Shown piece by piece: positions 10,951-22,415 of a DNA stretch of 64,000 nt. The notes under the pieces were generated by a model that searched no databases, had not been told where the DNA came from, and saw nothing but the letters and a program-made list of their open reading frames with translations. Positions within the stretch are counted from its first letter, which is position 1, and the number at the start of each line of letters is the position of its first letter. The position numbers and the translations under genes were made by a program. Origin of the DNA: Adiantum capillus-veneris (Eukaryota; Streptophyta; Polypodiopsida; Polypodiales; Pteridaceae); NCBI GenBank assembly GCA_014529385.2, contig CM043945.1, positions 144,389,741-144,453,740 on the forward strand, in the 5' to 3' direction.

Positions 10951-11490
10951 CATAGTTGATACACAAAGCAAGCCCGTAAGAAACGTAAACATGTTATCTT
11001 TAACGAAATCATTTTGTGTAGATCGCCAACATAGGCAACACAATTCATTACTTTTTTGTAGATTCATCAATTGAGGCAACACAGACTTTTAAGTGTGCAC
11101 ATGTGGATTGATCATCCAACTATTTTCATTTATTATTGACAACTGAGGACAATTGCTTCTCAAACCAGGATATGATATGAAATGATCTATTTATGAATGA
11201 TTGACTTGTGGTATGTTTATAGTGCAGCTAAACAAAGTGAGTAGATAGTGTGGACATGATGGCAAAAACCTAAGGCACTCGAGTTATTGCATTTTGGCAT
11301 AGCCGACCTATATTTTGATAAAGACTTATGTAAATAGCCTCTTGTCATGTTTTGGATATCAATAACCCAAAGTAAAAAATAATAAGCTATTTTGAGCCTA
11401 TTGGCCTCCTATAAATCCAAAATACATGCTGGAAGAAGGGGCTCACTCTAGCATGCGACAGATCTAATCCACGGCTGCTACTTCTCTCTT

Positions 11491-11523
<33 letters not shown>

Positions 11524-12418
11524 TTATGCATAGCACTCCTGTCTCGGATGTGCACCACATGTTGTTTGCTATCTTCTCTCTCTATTGATGGCTCTATCTA
11601 TGCACACATGTATTCTCATTCTGGTACACTCTGTCTCTTTTTTTTCTCAAAGTCATCATCAGCTTCCACCTTGCAAGAGATACCTCATGGAGTACATCTT
11701 AGAAAAGATACTCAAGTGTTTAATGATGTGGAAGGCTAGAGGAGTAAGCGGAGTAGCTGCGTCCAAGTTGCGCATTTTGTAATGTGAATAATCGATGACC
11801 AAGGGATCAAACATTTTTAAACTCTACTTTCAAAGGTTGTGTTTCGGCAACAAGTGGCAAGCCAAGCATGATCAAGAAAACAACAGTCCATTTCACAGGC
11901 ATTTGACGATTGGAAAGGAGCACTTGGGCACTACTTTCAAATGCAGGTATGTGTAGTCCCCAGTGAGGCAAGGTGGAGCGAGGAGGCGACTGTAAGGAGA
12001 GCATCAACACTTGCATTTCCATAAAGCCTCACAAAAGAAACCTAGCTAGCAAAAAGAGCAGTAACAATTGATAGCAACAACTCCACATGCAGAGCACACT
12101 CTAAGGTGTAGGCAAACCACGTGCATGGATCAAGTGGAACCACCTTGGCTAGGAATGGGTGCACAAGGCGACATGTCTACAACTTCTTGGGGCCTTATTG
12201 TTGGGTGGCGATGTTTGCTTTTTCTTATTATGGACATGTCAAAGAATGTGGGCGTGCTTCTTTTAATCATAAATCATTGTTTTCCCATGCAAGGTAGGTA
12301 GGACACACACACTCCTTGTGATTAGAATCACTTCCCGCGCAAACATTGACTCATCATGCCCGAACCACGGTCGGTTGATTGGAGTTGAGTATGTCTCTAT
12401 GAAATCTATTTTGCAAGT
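10951..12418. other. Unassigned, with a (TC)n tract at about 11485-11525
   Basis: No gene recognised. Short frames such as 11807-12022 and 12068-12301 show no family motif. Confidence 0.4.
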
Positions 12419-12526
12419 AACAATGTTATCAATTTTAGAGAGGGCAAAATTGATAACAATGTTATTAATTTTAGAGAGGGAAAAATTGATAACAATGTTA
12501 TCAATTTTAGAGAGGGCAAAATTGAT
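12419..12526. repeat. Three tandem copies of a 36-bp hairpin-forming repeat
   Basis: Copies start at 12419, 12455 and 12491 and differ by one or two bases. Each unit holds ATCAATTTT and AAAATTGAT arms, so each can fold on itself. The minus-strand reading gives a 12-residue NIVINFALSKID repeat, which I do not consider coding. Confidence 0.9.
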
Positions 12527-13051
12527 TCGTGGAAAACTCTTAGAGAAGGGTAACTCATTGTACTCTACTCCATCAGTTGCCTGAAGGAGTATGAAGTTGT
12601 TAGCAAGGTGTGAGTTCCCCAACATGAGGAATCGTCATGTGTTTTGATTGTACACCCAAAGAATCGAGGAACCACTTGTCTTGGGATTTCAAATCCCTAG
12701 ATAACTATGGTCTTGGACCACAGACACAAGCAAAGGCAAGCATGATGCAGTTAACTGTAAAGTTGACAAATGTACCAAGGTACCTAGAGATGGATCCCAT
12801 GTGGCAAAGCTGTCTCAATCACCCTTTGTTCTCTAGTCCATCTGTAGAAGCCCCGCTCAAATGCTTTAGTCAAAGAGAGACACGTGAGGGTTGAAGAGGG
12901 GCTTGATGGTGCTCCCTCAAGTGTGATTTGGACCTACCTTTTGGACTTCATTTTGTTGGTGTTTGGACTCGTGTGTTGGAGGCTGAGGGGCAAAGAGAGT
13001 CTTCTTACGAGGTACAAAACATGCTTGCTTGCTAAAACGGTCAACTATGGT
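12527..13051. other. Unassigned spacer
   Basis: No recognisable gene. Near 12985-13075 the sequence may be the weak continuation of the gypsy integrase relic that follows, but I see no motif. Confidence 0.3.
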
Positions 13052-14530
13052 CTAGATCATGTCATTTTGAGAGGAGGTCATAGGTAAACCTGTAATGAAG
13101 TCCATGGAAATATCTTTCCAAGGACCAGTGAGAATAGGTAAGAGCATTAAAAGACCATGAAATTTACCATGATGATGCTTAACACATTGGCAAATGAGAC
13201 ATTCAGAAACAAATTTAATAATATTATATTTCATGTCAAGACAAAAGAAACAATCATGACATGCAGCTATGGTTGATCGAATTCGACGATGACCCATGTA
13301 TGCAAGTGCATGCATCTCAGTAATAACAAGTTTAGAAAATAGTGCAGTGACTCAAATCTTCTTTTGAAAAAGCAAGAAATCATTGGTAGACAAATAACCA
13401 TTCAAAGACAAATAATTATGTTCACAAATAGCATGCTAAGCATGAGAGAAATCCTAATTATCAGCATAAGAGTCAATGATAGCATCAAAAGATTTAACTT
13501 GAACAACAAAAAAATTGTTAAGATTAACATCTTTGATGTTATCAAAAAATTGTTAAGATTAACATCTTTGTTGATGTTATCAACATCTTTGATGTTGAGG
13601 GAGGATCATCATCAAGACGTCTACTAAGTGTGTTAGCCACTACATTTGCTTCCCTAGGTTGGTATTGGATCATGGAATTAAAATTTTGAATGAAAGTAAT
13701 TCATTTAATATGACGATAAAAGATAGTAGACTGTGATAATAAGTGTTTGATGGTTTGTTGGTTAGTCCTACTCAATACTTTAGAACCCATAAGGTAATGT
13801 TTCCAAATATCTAAAGCATTTACTAGAGCCAAAAGCTCTTTGTCATAGGTGCAATAGTTTACTTCATATGATTTAAGTTTTCTACTCTTAAAAGCAATTG
13901 GGTGGTCATTTCGCATGAGCACAACACCCATACATGAACCACTAGCATCGGTCTAGTTAAAAAATAGATGCATGTGTGAGTAGAATTTTAATGTGTCAAA
14001 ATATTTTTGTTGACTTCTGCCCCAGCAAAAGGTGGTTTTTTAACGAAGTAAAATTGTGAGAGGGAGTGAAATGCGTAAAAAATTCTTGACAAACTTATGA
14101 TAGAAACCAGAAAGACCAAGGAAAGAGCGAACTTCATACACATGCTTGGGTTTTAGGTCATATAATGTGATCTAAGTATTCAATTCATATTGAAGATACA
14201 CACTTTTATCGGCGTTTGGCATACAAATCATTAGCATACAATAGTACAAAAATAGAATCAAGGTGCTCTTTGTGTTCTTGTTCTGAGTGACTAAAGATAA
14301 GAATGTCATCAAAGAAGACAATTACAAAGTGATAATCAAGAAAGATTTTGCTATAAGATGTGGGAATGTAGTTGGTGCATTAGTAAGACCAAATGGAAAA
14401 ACAATAAATTCAAAGTGACTAAATTGTGTACTAAAGGCAATTTTTTAAATGTCAATAGGGTCCATTCTTACTTGGTGATAGCTAGATTTCAAGTTAATCT
14501 TACTAAAGATAGAAGCACCTTTTAATTGTC
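13052..14530 (-). pseudogene. Ty3/gypsy pol relic (RT, RNase H, integrase)
   Basis: On the minus strand pol order is kept. An RT active-site remnant VFFDDILIFSHSEQEHKEHL lies at about 14260-14330, followed by SFLGLSGFYHKFVKNF near 14060-14130. RNase H at 13701-13931 reads HPIAFKSRKLKSYEVNYCTY and DKELLALVNALDIWKHYL. An integrase zinc-binding and core start at 13052-13315 has CLICQCVKHHHGK and WKDISMDFITGLP. Many stops and frameshifts separate the parts. RT, RNase H and integrase resemble chromovirus-type gypsy elements. An AT-rich stretch with ATCTTTGATGTT repeats at about 13515-13600 interrupts it. Confidence 0.85.
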
Positions 14531-14534
14531 TTAT

Positions 14535-14705
14535 AGATCATCAATATGTCAAGTCAAAACACATCGAGGTAAGATATCATGTGACACGGGATATTTTGGC
14601 TAGCAAACCTACAGTTACGCTTCACTCTTATATAGATTTGTACATACATAGTCCACTTTGGCCATGTTGGCCTTCAAGTGGAAGATTGTAAGGGTTTCAG
14701 GCTCC
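14535..14705 (+). pseudogene. Ty1/copia RNase H tail fragment
   Basis: The plus strand reads YVKSKHIEVRYHVTRDILAS followed by a TVTLHSYI-like end, the conserved C-terminal part of copia RNase H. It lies head to head with the minus-strand gypsy relic, so two different elements are joined here. Confidence 0.65.
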
Positions 14706-16104
14706 ATGTCTGGGTCCGGGCGCTGATCACTAACTATCTCCTAACCCTACTCTTTGGATATAGTGAATAAGAAGGAGTGGTGAGAGTCATTCTTATCGAG
14801 AGCTCCACTATATCATGTGTGCCTCCTACTCCAACGCACTGTATCCATGCACTCGTGCATGCATGCGCTCTTGTAGTGCCATCATCAGCTAGAGAAAACC
14901 ACCCTTATCGAGTAGTACCATTAAGTCAATGGTATCAACAAAAAGAGAACCGTCATCTTTAGAATCTTACACACTCCTATTGCCAATGACACCGGGACCA
15001 TGGTTCAAAGCTTTTTGGCCATGCCTGCTAGCACTATGGATAACAACATAAGCCTAGGGCGTAAGTGAATGTTGGCAACTAAGTGCACTATTGATTGAGC
15101 GATCGAGAGTGTCACAATGCAAAAAAAGGCTCTTGTCCCTACCATTCAAGAAATGTCACTTATGCTCTCAACTCTTGAGAAACCGCAAGATAATAAAACA
15201 TCACAGACCTAAGTGGTCAAATCATCCATGGGGTTTCTCACCCCTCTAACATTTCCATCCCCATAGTTGAGACAAGTTGACTACCCCAAGAACTTAGTCT
15301 GATTTACCAAAGAGTACATATCAATGGGTTCCAAAGGTTTTGTTAACCATCCCTTCTACTCTTCAAACTCATTCAAAAAAGAAATCTCGTGGGAAATTGG
15401 CCACCTGCTCTGAGAAATGCAAGATTACATCATGTTGGATTCCTAAACGCCTATTACAAGCCGCCCAAGGCTAGTATAATGGGAATGATAGAATTTGGAT
15501 ACCTAAACCTAAGCCAAGCTCATCTGTATCATCTGAAAAACTATATAGGTTAAATGTTGCAACCCCAATCTTAGTTGAGAATCGTGGGAAGAAAAAGATC
15601 CTAAAGTACTCCATACTTGTTCCAAAGCTAGTTTGGATCCCGATGCGAGATCAATCTATTCCACCTTGCTCAGGAAGGGGAGAGTCACATGGAGATTTTA
15701 ACTCCTCATATAATCCATCAACGTAGGAGTTGCTATATAACCTCCTTCTACCACTATTAATCTCCACAAAAACACAGAAAAACCATGTTATCAATTGTAA
15801 AATTACTATCAGATGAGATATTTCTTGTACATAGAAATATCTATTGGGTGGTGGAAAACTATTGGCCAAAGTCATCACCTATTACAAGCGGGATAATTGT
15901 TTTCCAAGGGTGATGACATCTTTTCAAAGGGTATGATCTACCCAAGAAAGGAGAAAGTACTTACTCACATTCATTACTTGATTACTTTCCTCTTAACCTT
16001 CCTTCCCCAACCTTGTAACTATCGGATTTTGGGGACTATATATATAGCCTTATACTCAAACTAGCCAAAGAAAAAAGTAAATAAGCAAGAGTAATCCAGC
16101 AACA
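14706..16104. other. Unassigned, no gene supported
   Basis: Interrupted frames with WIPK-like repeats around 15460-15530 hint at old retroelement sequence, but I cannot assign a domain. Confidence 0.35.
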
Positions 16105-17290
16105 AGAGTGAAACATACAAACCCAACCCATAATCCAAAATTGCATTGATCACATCAGGCATAATGAAACGAAACATTTGTGTCATTAGAAAACCTAACC
16201 AACATATATTTGTGTTGGCTAGTTTACCAAAGTCATCCACCGATATACTCAAAAAAAGTATGCTCTCTACTTTTTTCAAGTGTGTCACAAGTGCTACCCT
16301 ATACTTTCCTCTAGATAACTAGTGTGCGATGAAAATTTCAAAGAATTAGAATGGGTGATACGTTTGTTGACCACAAGTGATTCCTACCCAGTCAAGAACG
16401 TTTCCTTGATTGCACAAGCTTATCCTTTTGTGCAAAATAAATATCCATGCCTAGTGATGCACCTATGTAGATGGGATTACAAGGAAGATTTAAGTGATTC
16501 GACGTATGAAACTCATGGTCTCATCGAAGACGACTTTATCTTGATAATACTGATGGAGGCTTAGCCTTAGGTTTGTCGGACCCTCTATCATTTGGTGTAT
16601 GTTTAGTCATGGACCGAGGTTGTTAGTCCCCTATGTGCATAGTAAAGTGATTGGATAATTGCCGATGAAAGGTGCACCATAAACTCGACCAGATGGGGTT
16701 TACAGGTTTGGTTAGCCAAGTGTGGATGCTCGTGTGTTCTATAAAAAAGCCAATGTAACCTAGAATTCTATCATTTTCACTAAGTGCAACAATATTGAAA
16801 CATACAAAACCCGACCCATAACCCAAAACTCCATAGATCACATCACACACAATGAAACAAAACCTTCATGTCATTAGAGAACCTAACCAACATCAGTTTG
16901 CGTTCACAAATATGGTTATTTCACCAAAGCCATCCACTTTTATACTTATTGAAAGGTATCCTCTCTACTTTTCTCAAGTGTGTCACATGTGCTACCATGT
17001 ACTTTCCTCTGAATGGGGACTTATACATAAACTAAGGCGAGACAAATTTTGAAGAATTAGAATGGTTGATACCTTTATTGACCACAAGTGATTCCTACCC
17101 AATCATAAATGTTTCCCAAATTGAATAGGCTCATCCTTTTGTGAAAGATGAGTATCCATGTCTAGTGAAATTCCTAGTGCACCTATGTGGATGGGATGAC
17201 GAGGAAGATTTAATCGATTGGATGGATGAAACTCATGGTTTCACCGAGGACGACTTTATTTATCTTGACGATATGAATGAAGCACTTTTA
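16105..17290. repeat. Diverged direct duplication of about 0.46 kb
   Basis: The segment at about 16105-16557 recurs at about 16795-17270. Both include ACATACAAA(A)CC...ATAA.CCAAAA, GAAAACCTAACCAACAT-type sequence, CCAAAG.CATCCAC, and a short frame reading YPCLV...HLC.WD..EDL.D...ETHG..EDDFI. The shared frame suggests an old coding unit of unknown function (plus strand, best at 17141-17380). Confidence 0.75.
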
Positions 17291-18097
17291 ACGGAGTCTA
17301 TTCAAAAAAATTTTAAGCATGGTATCAAACATAACACTGTAATGTGCCTCGCCTCGCAATGCTTTGTATCCACTTATTAATCTAAAAGTACAATTTTGTC
17401 TAAGCCAAAAGGGTCTGTTTTTGCAAATTTTTTGAAGTTCATGTTTTCGCTAAATTTTAGAGAGATATAGCGGAACCATCGGAGCATAAATCAGATATCA
17501 TTTGAGAAGTTTATGGCAAAACAAAGGACAAATTAAAGAGGCTTCAAAAATATGGTGCGATTTTGTGTGACATCATACGGTGATTATTTGGCTTCTGTGA
17601 TATGTTCCAAAGACTTAATCAAATTAAAAGACGTACCCTAGGATTTTAAAGCTCGTCAATTGGACTCCGAAATCAATTATTACGGTGGTTTGAATATCCG
17701 GGATCAATAGTTTAAGGTAAAACAATTAAAATGTTAAGGCCAAAGGGTAAATTAGTGCCTTAAGACTATGGTTACCTATAGGGAGTTGACTAAGATAAAG
17801 CTAGAGAGGCTTTAGGCTCAATTTAAAAAAAGAGAGAGGAAATTTAGGAAAGCAAAAGGGAGAGGCCAAGAATGGAGTTACTTCATTTCCAAGAAAAAGA
17901 ATTCGGATTCGCGCATTGAGATCCGCACCGCACACGCAAATTTTTTTTAAAATAAATAAATATTTGGCTGAAAAGACGTGAACTCGTAACTTTGGTTTTT
18001 TGGCTATTCTTAGACCTCTGTCTCCTATAAATTGAGACCACCCCTCTCTCTCAGACACACAATTGTCCCTCAGTGATCACACCAAAATACTGTGAGA

Positions 18098-18131
<34 letters not shown>

Positions 18132-18145
18132 CGAAACACTGCGGA

Positions 18146-18179
<34 letters not shown>

Positions 18180-18267
18180 TTCACTTGATCAAGGAGCTAA
18201 TCACGATAGGGGATCTAACTACCCTCTTGATTAACACCTAAAACGCTCTTTACATGGCCCTCAGATC
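17291..18267. other. Unassigned, with two (CA)n tracts
   Basis: (CA)n runs at about 18101-18129 and 18149-18176 are separated by a GCCGAAACACTGCGGAATTA unit resembling the DNA before the first tract, so the tract appears duplicated. No gene recognised. Confidence 0.6.
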
Positions 18268-20439
18268 TATAAGTATATTATGGCCCATGCGTATGTAAAT
18301 ATTTCTTTGTATATAGGGCCTAAATAAAATATTTTTTCATAATTATTTTGGTATTTATTTAAATATTTCTACCTAGGTGTGTGTTATTTATGCTCTGTAC
18401 ATTGCCTCACCATTACCACAATTTTTCTTACCATTTTTCATACTCTTTATTCTATATAGAAATATTTTCATGTAAGCTTCTTTTATATTTGGTGTAACTC
18501 CACCCCAACAAAAATCCAAAAAAACTAGTTTTATTTATGTGTATATTTTTTCACTATTGTGATTTTTCCCTTCCTACATCTATTTTGCTTTTTCTAAAAA
18601 ATCAGAACACCAAAAATATTTATCTTTTTATGGTAGCCTCATAATGAGAGAGATTTCTTTTGACCCCTTTATATTTTTTCCACTTATATTATTCATATTT
18701 GACATGTACATATTTTTTAGACCCCTCAATATTTGATTTTCTTAGTTGTAATATTCACTTATATCATAATCTCAACAATATCTTCAATTATAGACCTACC
18801 AAATAAGGTCAAGGGTAGGTGGCATGCATACATGCACTATGGAGGGCTCACTCTTGGAGGTATTCAAAAGAATCATCCAAAGAAGGACCCCACAAGGACC
18901 TTGTGCAGTGGAAAAAAACGATCGGTTTTGCTGAATTTTTAAAGTTCACTTGCTCTCCGAATTTGAAAAGGTGATACAAACAAAAGTTGTAGCTCGTGGG
19001 CTGAACTTTTGTCTCAAATTTTTTCATATTTTTTTGAGCTACGAGCTGCGAGCTATGATTTTATTAGTGGACCCCAGTTTTCCCATGCTATGCAGCCACA
19101 CTCTCTCTTCCACTTTATCATTTTCCTCTTTCACACACACTTCTCCACTCATCATCGCCACCTCTCTCACCACTCCTCTTTGCACCCTACTCACCTTCTC
19201 CTCAACCTTGAAGAATAAGAGAAACCATGGTGAACTCATACCTCCCACACACAATTCCATTCCAAAATTGACCACCTAGTCTCATTTTTCCTCCTCCAAT
19301 TTACCCATATCTATCAAAAAAACCACAAAATTCAGCCTCTTCTCTTAAAAGACAGCATCATGGTGGTTGATTACTTAGCTTCAATTACCTTGTCTCTCAA
19401 GGAAGGTCAAGAGTGGAGAAAAAATGTACCGTCAAAGCTAGTGGACCGTCAACAAGCATCAAAATTGGCCCTACTCAAGACACTTGGAGCATCAACCTTG
19501 TAAGAAATCCACCTTTTCTTACCTCTTAAGAGTTTTTCTTCCTTATTTGTATCCTACATGGATACTCCCATTGTAAATATCCAATTCCATTTGTAAATTA
19601 ATACTAACTCTACTAACACTAACCCACTATGAAAAGTCCTATCACCTCCATTTCTCTCCTCTCTCTTTCCCCACCAACTTCTTGATAATTCCAAGCAAAA
19701 AAAATTAGATAAATTGCTGAAAATCTAACCCAACCATGGTTAGAGGAGTAACCCTAGCCTTCAAAATTGCTATAAAAGGAGGGTGTAGCTAGCACAAAAG
19801 GGGGGAGCCATAAGCAAGAGCACTATGCTATAGCTTGAGAAGCCAAGCTCAACCTCTCTAGAAGGAGCTCTTGAGTGGAAGCTCATTGTCTTATGCATGT
19901 GCATGTGTTGTAATAGGGGATTAGCAAGGGAACTCTATGCCATTGTAAGAGAGAGAGTGATCATTCAATTGAGAGTAGGAAATCTATCATTTCTCCTACT
20001 AGTGTAAGCCCAACATTTGCTGAATCAAGGAGGGTGGATTTGGACTAAGCTTGGATACTTTGTCTCCCTTCCAACGTGAAGTAATGGACAACAATGATGC
20101 GTAAGTGTCTTGGTGTTTTTTGTTAAGTTCTTGATAGCTTGTCTCTGGTGTTGTCATCAATCTAGCCATAAATCCCACATACTGTAAGAGGGCGACAGGG
20201 TGGAGAGGACTCCCCTGGCTTTAAGACAGTGATTGGGGTGGCTTTTCTTGTGATGTGTTGTGGTGAAATTTACGCAAGCTATGTTGAAAAAATACTAATC
20301 TCACTCTGATTTGTCATGACAGATTTGTAAGAAGGTATTAATGCAACAAGCACCCCCTCCCCCTTTCTCTCTCTTCCTTAAATATATAGTTGTGTTTGCT
20401 TGATCATTGCCGATACGTTTCAAAGCAGCCCGAGCACTA

Positions 20440-20490
<51 letters not shown>

Positions 20491-20752
20491 GTGTTTTAGT
20501 GTGTGAGAGTGTTCCATTGGTGTTAGGGTTAGTGTAAATTCCTTGCTTGTTTGTGGGTTGCTCTAACGATTCTCCTCTTTTGCGTCCTAGTTCGCTCTTA
20601 AACTAGGTGGTGCCCCTTGTGTAGTTGGGATTTGGCTGTGGGTTTGTTGTTTTGGTTTGTGTTGTGTTGTGCCCCAGCCCCATTGAGCAGCACGGGAGCC
20701 TTGAAGGGTGTCTAGAGGTTGCTCTTCTTGTTGCCCGCCCCGGACCGCCTCA
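18268..20752 (+). repeat. Tat-like gypsy 5' LTR
   Basis: Matches 27932-30423 almost throughout and ends in GGACCGCCTCA. It includes a TATAAAAGG box (near 19770), a (CT)n tract (about 20440-20487) and no convincing gene. Open frames inside are repeated identically in the other LTR. Confidence 0.93.
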
Positions 20753-20755
20753 AAT

Positions 20756-20774
20756 TGGTGCCCCCACGGAGGAC
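20756..20774 (+). promoter_or_regulatory. Likely primer-binding site
   Basis: TGGTGCCCCCACGGAGG begins three bases after the LTR. The TGG start fits pairing with a tRNA CCA end. I do not assign the tRNA. Confidence 0.55.
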
Positions 20775-20828
20775 AGGCTTGTGTATGTTTTGTGAAGGCT
20801 TAACCTTTAGCATAATCAAGTAGCTTGC

Positions 20829-21041
20829 ATGAATCACGAGAATTTGTATGATCCCTTCATTCCCATTGCAAGGCAAAAGGTACACATAATTGTTAGTACT
20901 AAGTTGCAATTTCAACGTGTCATTCGTAGAATTTTAGGTCCTCTTAGGTTGGCCGAGATAAACGCTTCAGTAAATCCTTTTATTTTGCCTCTTATTAGGT
21001 ACGACCTTAGCTTGGACGTCTATATTTTTGTTTTGTTTTAA
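20829..21041 (+). CDS. Small accessory ORF A1 of the gypsy element
   Basis: 70 residues, unknown function. It is clearly related to the next ORF (21063-21281): both share a basic segment, then an RR/QR.....G..R..EI.AS.NP.ILPLI.Y..S.DV..F.LF pattern to the C-terminus. Both lie in the same frame, between the primer site and gag. The pair looks like a tandem duplication. No transmembrane or catalytic motif is visible. Confidence 0.5.
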   Translation: MNHENLYDPFIPIARQKVHIIVSTKLQFQRVIRRILGPLRLAEINASVNPFILPLIRYDLSLDVYIFVLF

Positions 21042-21062
21042 GCATTAGGTCATGCATAGACC

Positions 21063-21281
21063 ATGGATAATGGCCCAGGAATAGAGGTTTTCCCCTTCCA
21101 TTTCACTCCACACATTAGAATAAACATTGCAATTAGTAGGAAAATCCATTTTCAACAACGTATGGTGTTCATGTTTGGTGCCCAAAGAGTAGGAGAAATT
21201 CTTGCATCACCAAACCCTGTCATTCTACCTCTCATCAACTACCACACTTCTTTTGATGTACATGTGTTCATTTTATTTTAA
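21063..21281 (+). CDS. Small accessory ORF A2 of the gypsy element
   Basis: 72 residues, paralogue of A1, ending in ILPLINYHTSFDVHVFILF. Function unknown. Conservation of the C-terminal half between A1 and A2, including the stop position, argues that both were once translated. They could also be exons of one leader protein; the splice signals are not clear. Confidence 0.5.
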   Translation: MDNGPGIEVFPFHFTPHIRINIAISRKIHFQQRMVFMFGAQRVGEILASPNPVILPLINYHTSFDVHVFILF

Positions 21282-21315
21282 AATGAAGTGCAGCCTGGCA
21301 AAATAGTGTGTATGT

Positions 21316-22366
21316 TTGTTTTTTCTTTGTCCAAGTTGTTACAAGAAACAAAAAACGATCATTTGTTCTAACTGGGAATGTGTGTGCAGTGAAAGTTCAA
21401 TCCTTAGAGATCTAGCTCTATTACCAATTGAGTTGCAGGAGCAAGTAGTAAGGCGTCTCCCTCATAACAAGAGGGTGGTGAAGTTAAGACGGAAGGTCCT
21501 ACGCGTGGATTCCATTTTCCTCTTGTTGTTGGGCACTAAGGAAGACCGCGCATTCATCCAACTAGTGTGTGCCCTAAGATTGGTAAATAGAGTGAAATTT
21601 GGCGTTTGGCGAGTGCATTTCACCATTGAGGAAGACTCTTCAGGAAACTTGCGGCCAGAGTTCATGCTTTATAGACTCACATTTGGTGAATTTTTCCCTC
21701 ATTTGCGTCTTATTAATAGTCTTTCTTTCGCTTTCAACAAAGGAGATAGGGAGCTATTCAGAGCTTGTCTTAATAAAAAAAGCATAGAGAAGATTGCAAA
21801 TTTGTATAAATTCTCATCCTTCTCTACTTTCTATGACACTTTGTTCATAGAGACATTGTAAATCTCTTTATGCTTTTGAATGATTTAACCATAATCCTAA
21901 GGAGTTTTTGTCCAGGAATTTTGTAGCACAAGTGGAGTCTTTAAATCTTGCAAACTTGATTGGACTTGATGAGGATGTTCTTTATGAAATTGTGAGAAGG
22001 TTGCCTCACTCCGACTGTGTGGAACTCGAAGGAAAGGAGCTCCTAGTCAATTGCTACTTTCTCACGGCCTTCGACGAGCATGAAGATCTAGTTTTTATAC
22101 AAACCGCTTGTGCGTTGGGAATTGTAGAACAAGTGCAATTTATCACTTGGGATGTGGTTGCTCTTTTGGATCCAGAAAATGAAGTTCTAGAGATTTCTGT
22201 TTATCGCCTTAGCTTTGAAGAATTTCAACCCTTCTTAGAGCTCATCAATAGTCTACCTTTCTGTTTTGATCAAACAAATCGAGACCTCATTGAAGCTTGG
22301 ATAGCTGAAGAAGAAAACGTAGAGTGGTATTTTCTTACTTCTTCATTTGCAGGCGAGTGGTTCTAA
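21316..22366 (+). CDS. Two-domain accessory protein upstream of gag (B1-B2)
   Basis: Two related open frames, 21316-21861 and 21908-22366, probably form one protein. A GTAAAT donor at 21858 and a TTTTTGTCCAG acceptor ending at 21915 give a 58-nt intron and keep the B2 frame, which has no ATG of its own. Each half has the same layout: an LPIELQEQVVRRLPH or DEDVLYEIVRRLPHSD start, an R/GKELLV..FL block, FIQ..CAL..V..V.F, YRL.F.EF.P.L.LINSL.F.F...R.L..A. The start of each repeat faintly resembles an F-box helix (LPxEL...RLP), which is only a suggestion. An N-terminal CPSCYKK...C...C cluster precedes B1. Position parallels the ORF1 of Ogre-type elements. About 330 residues in all. Confidence 0.55.
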
Positions 22367-22415
22367 ATCTCTATTGTATCCCTTATTGTAACTCGTGTTG
22401 TAATCTTTCATAATA

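Noticed and set aside
18733..19279. Open frames with near-identical twins at 28395-28941
   Set aside because: They are the same part of the two gypsy LTRs; the frames have no family motif.
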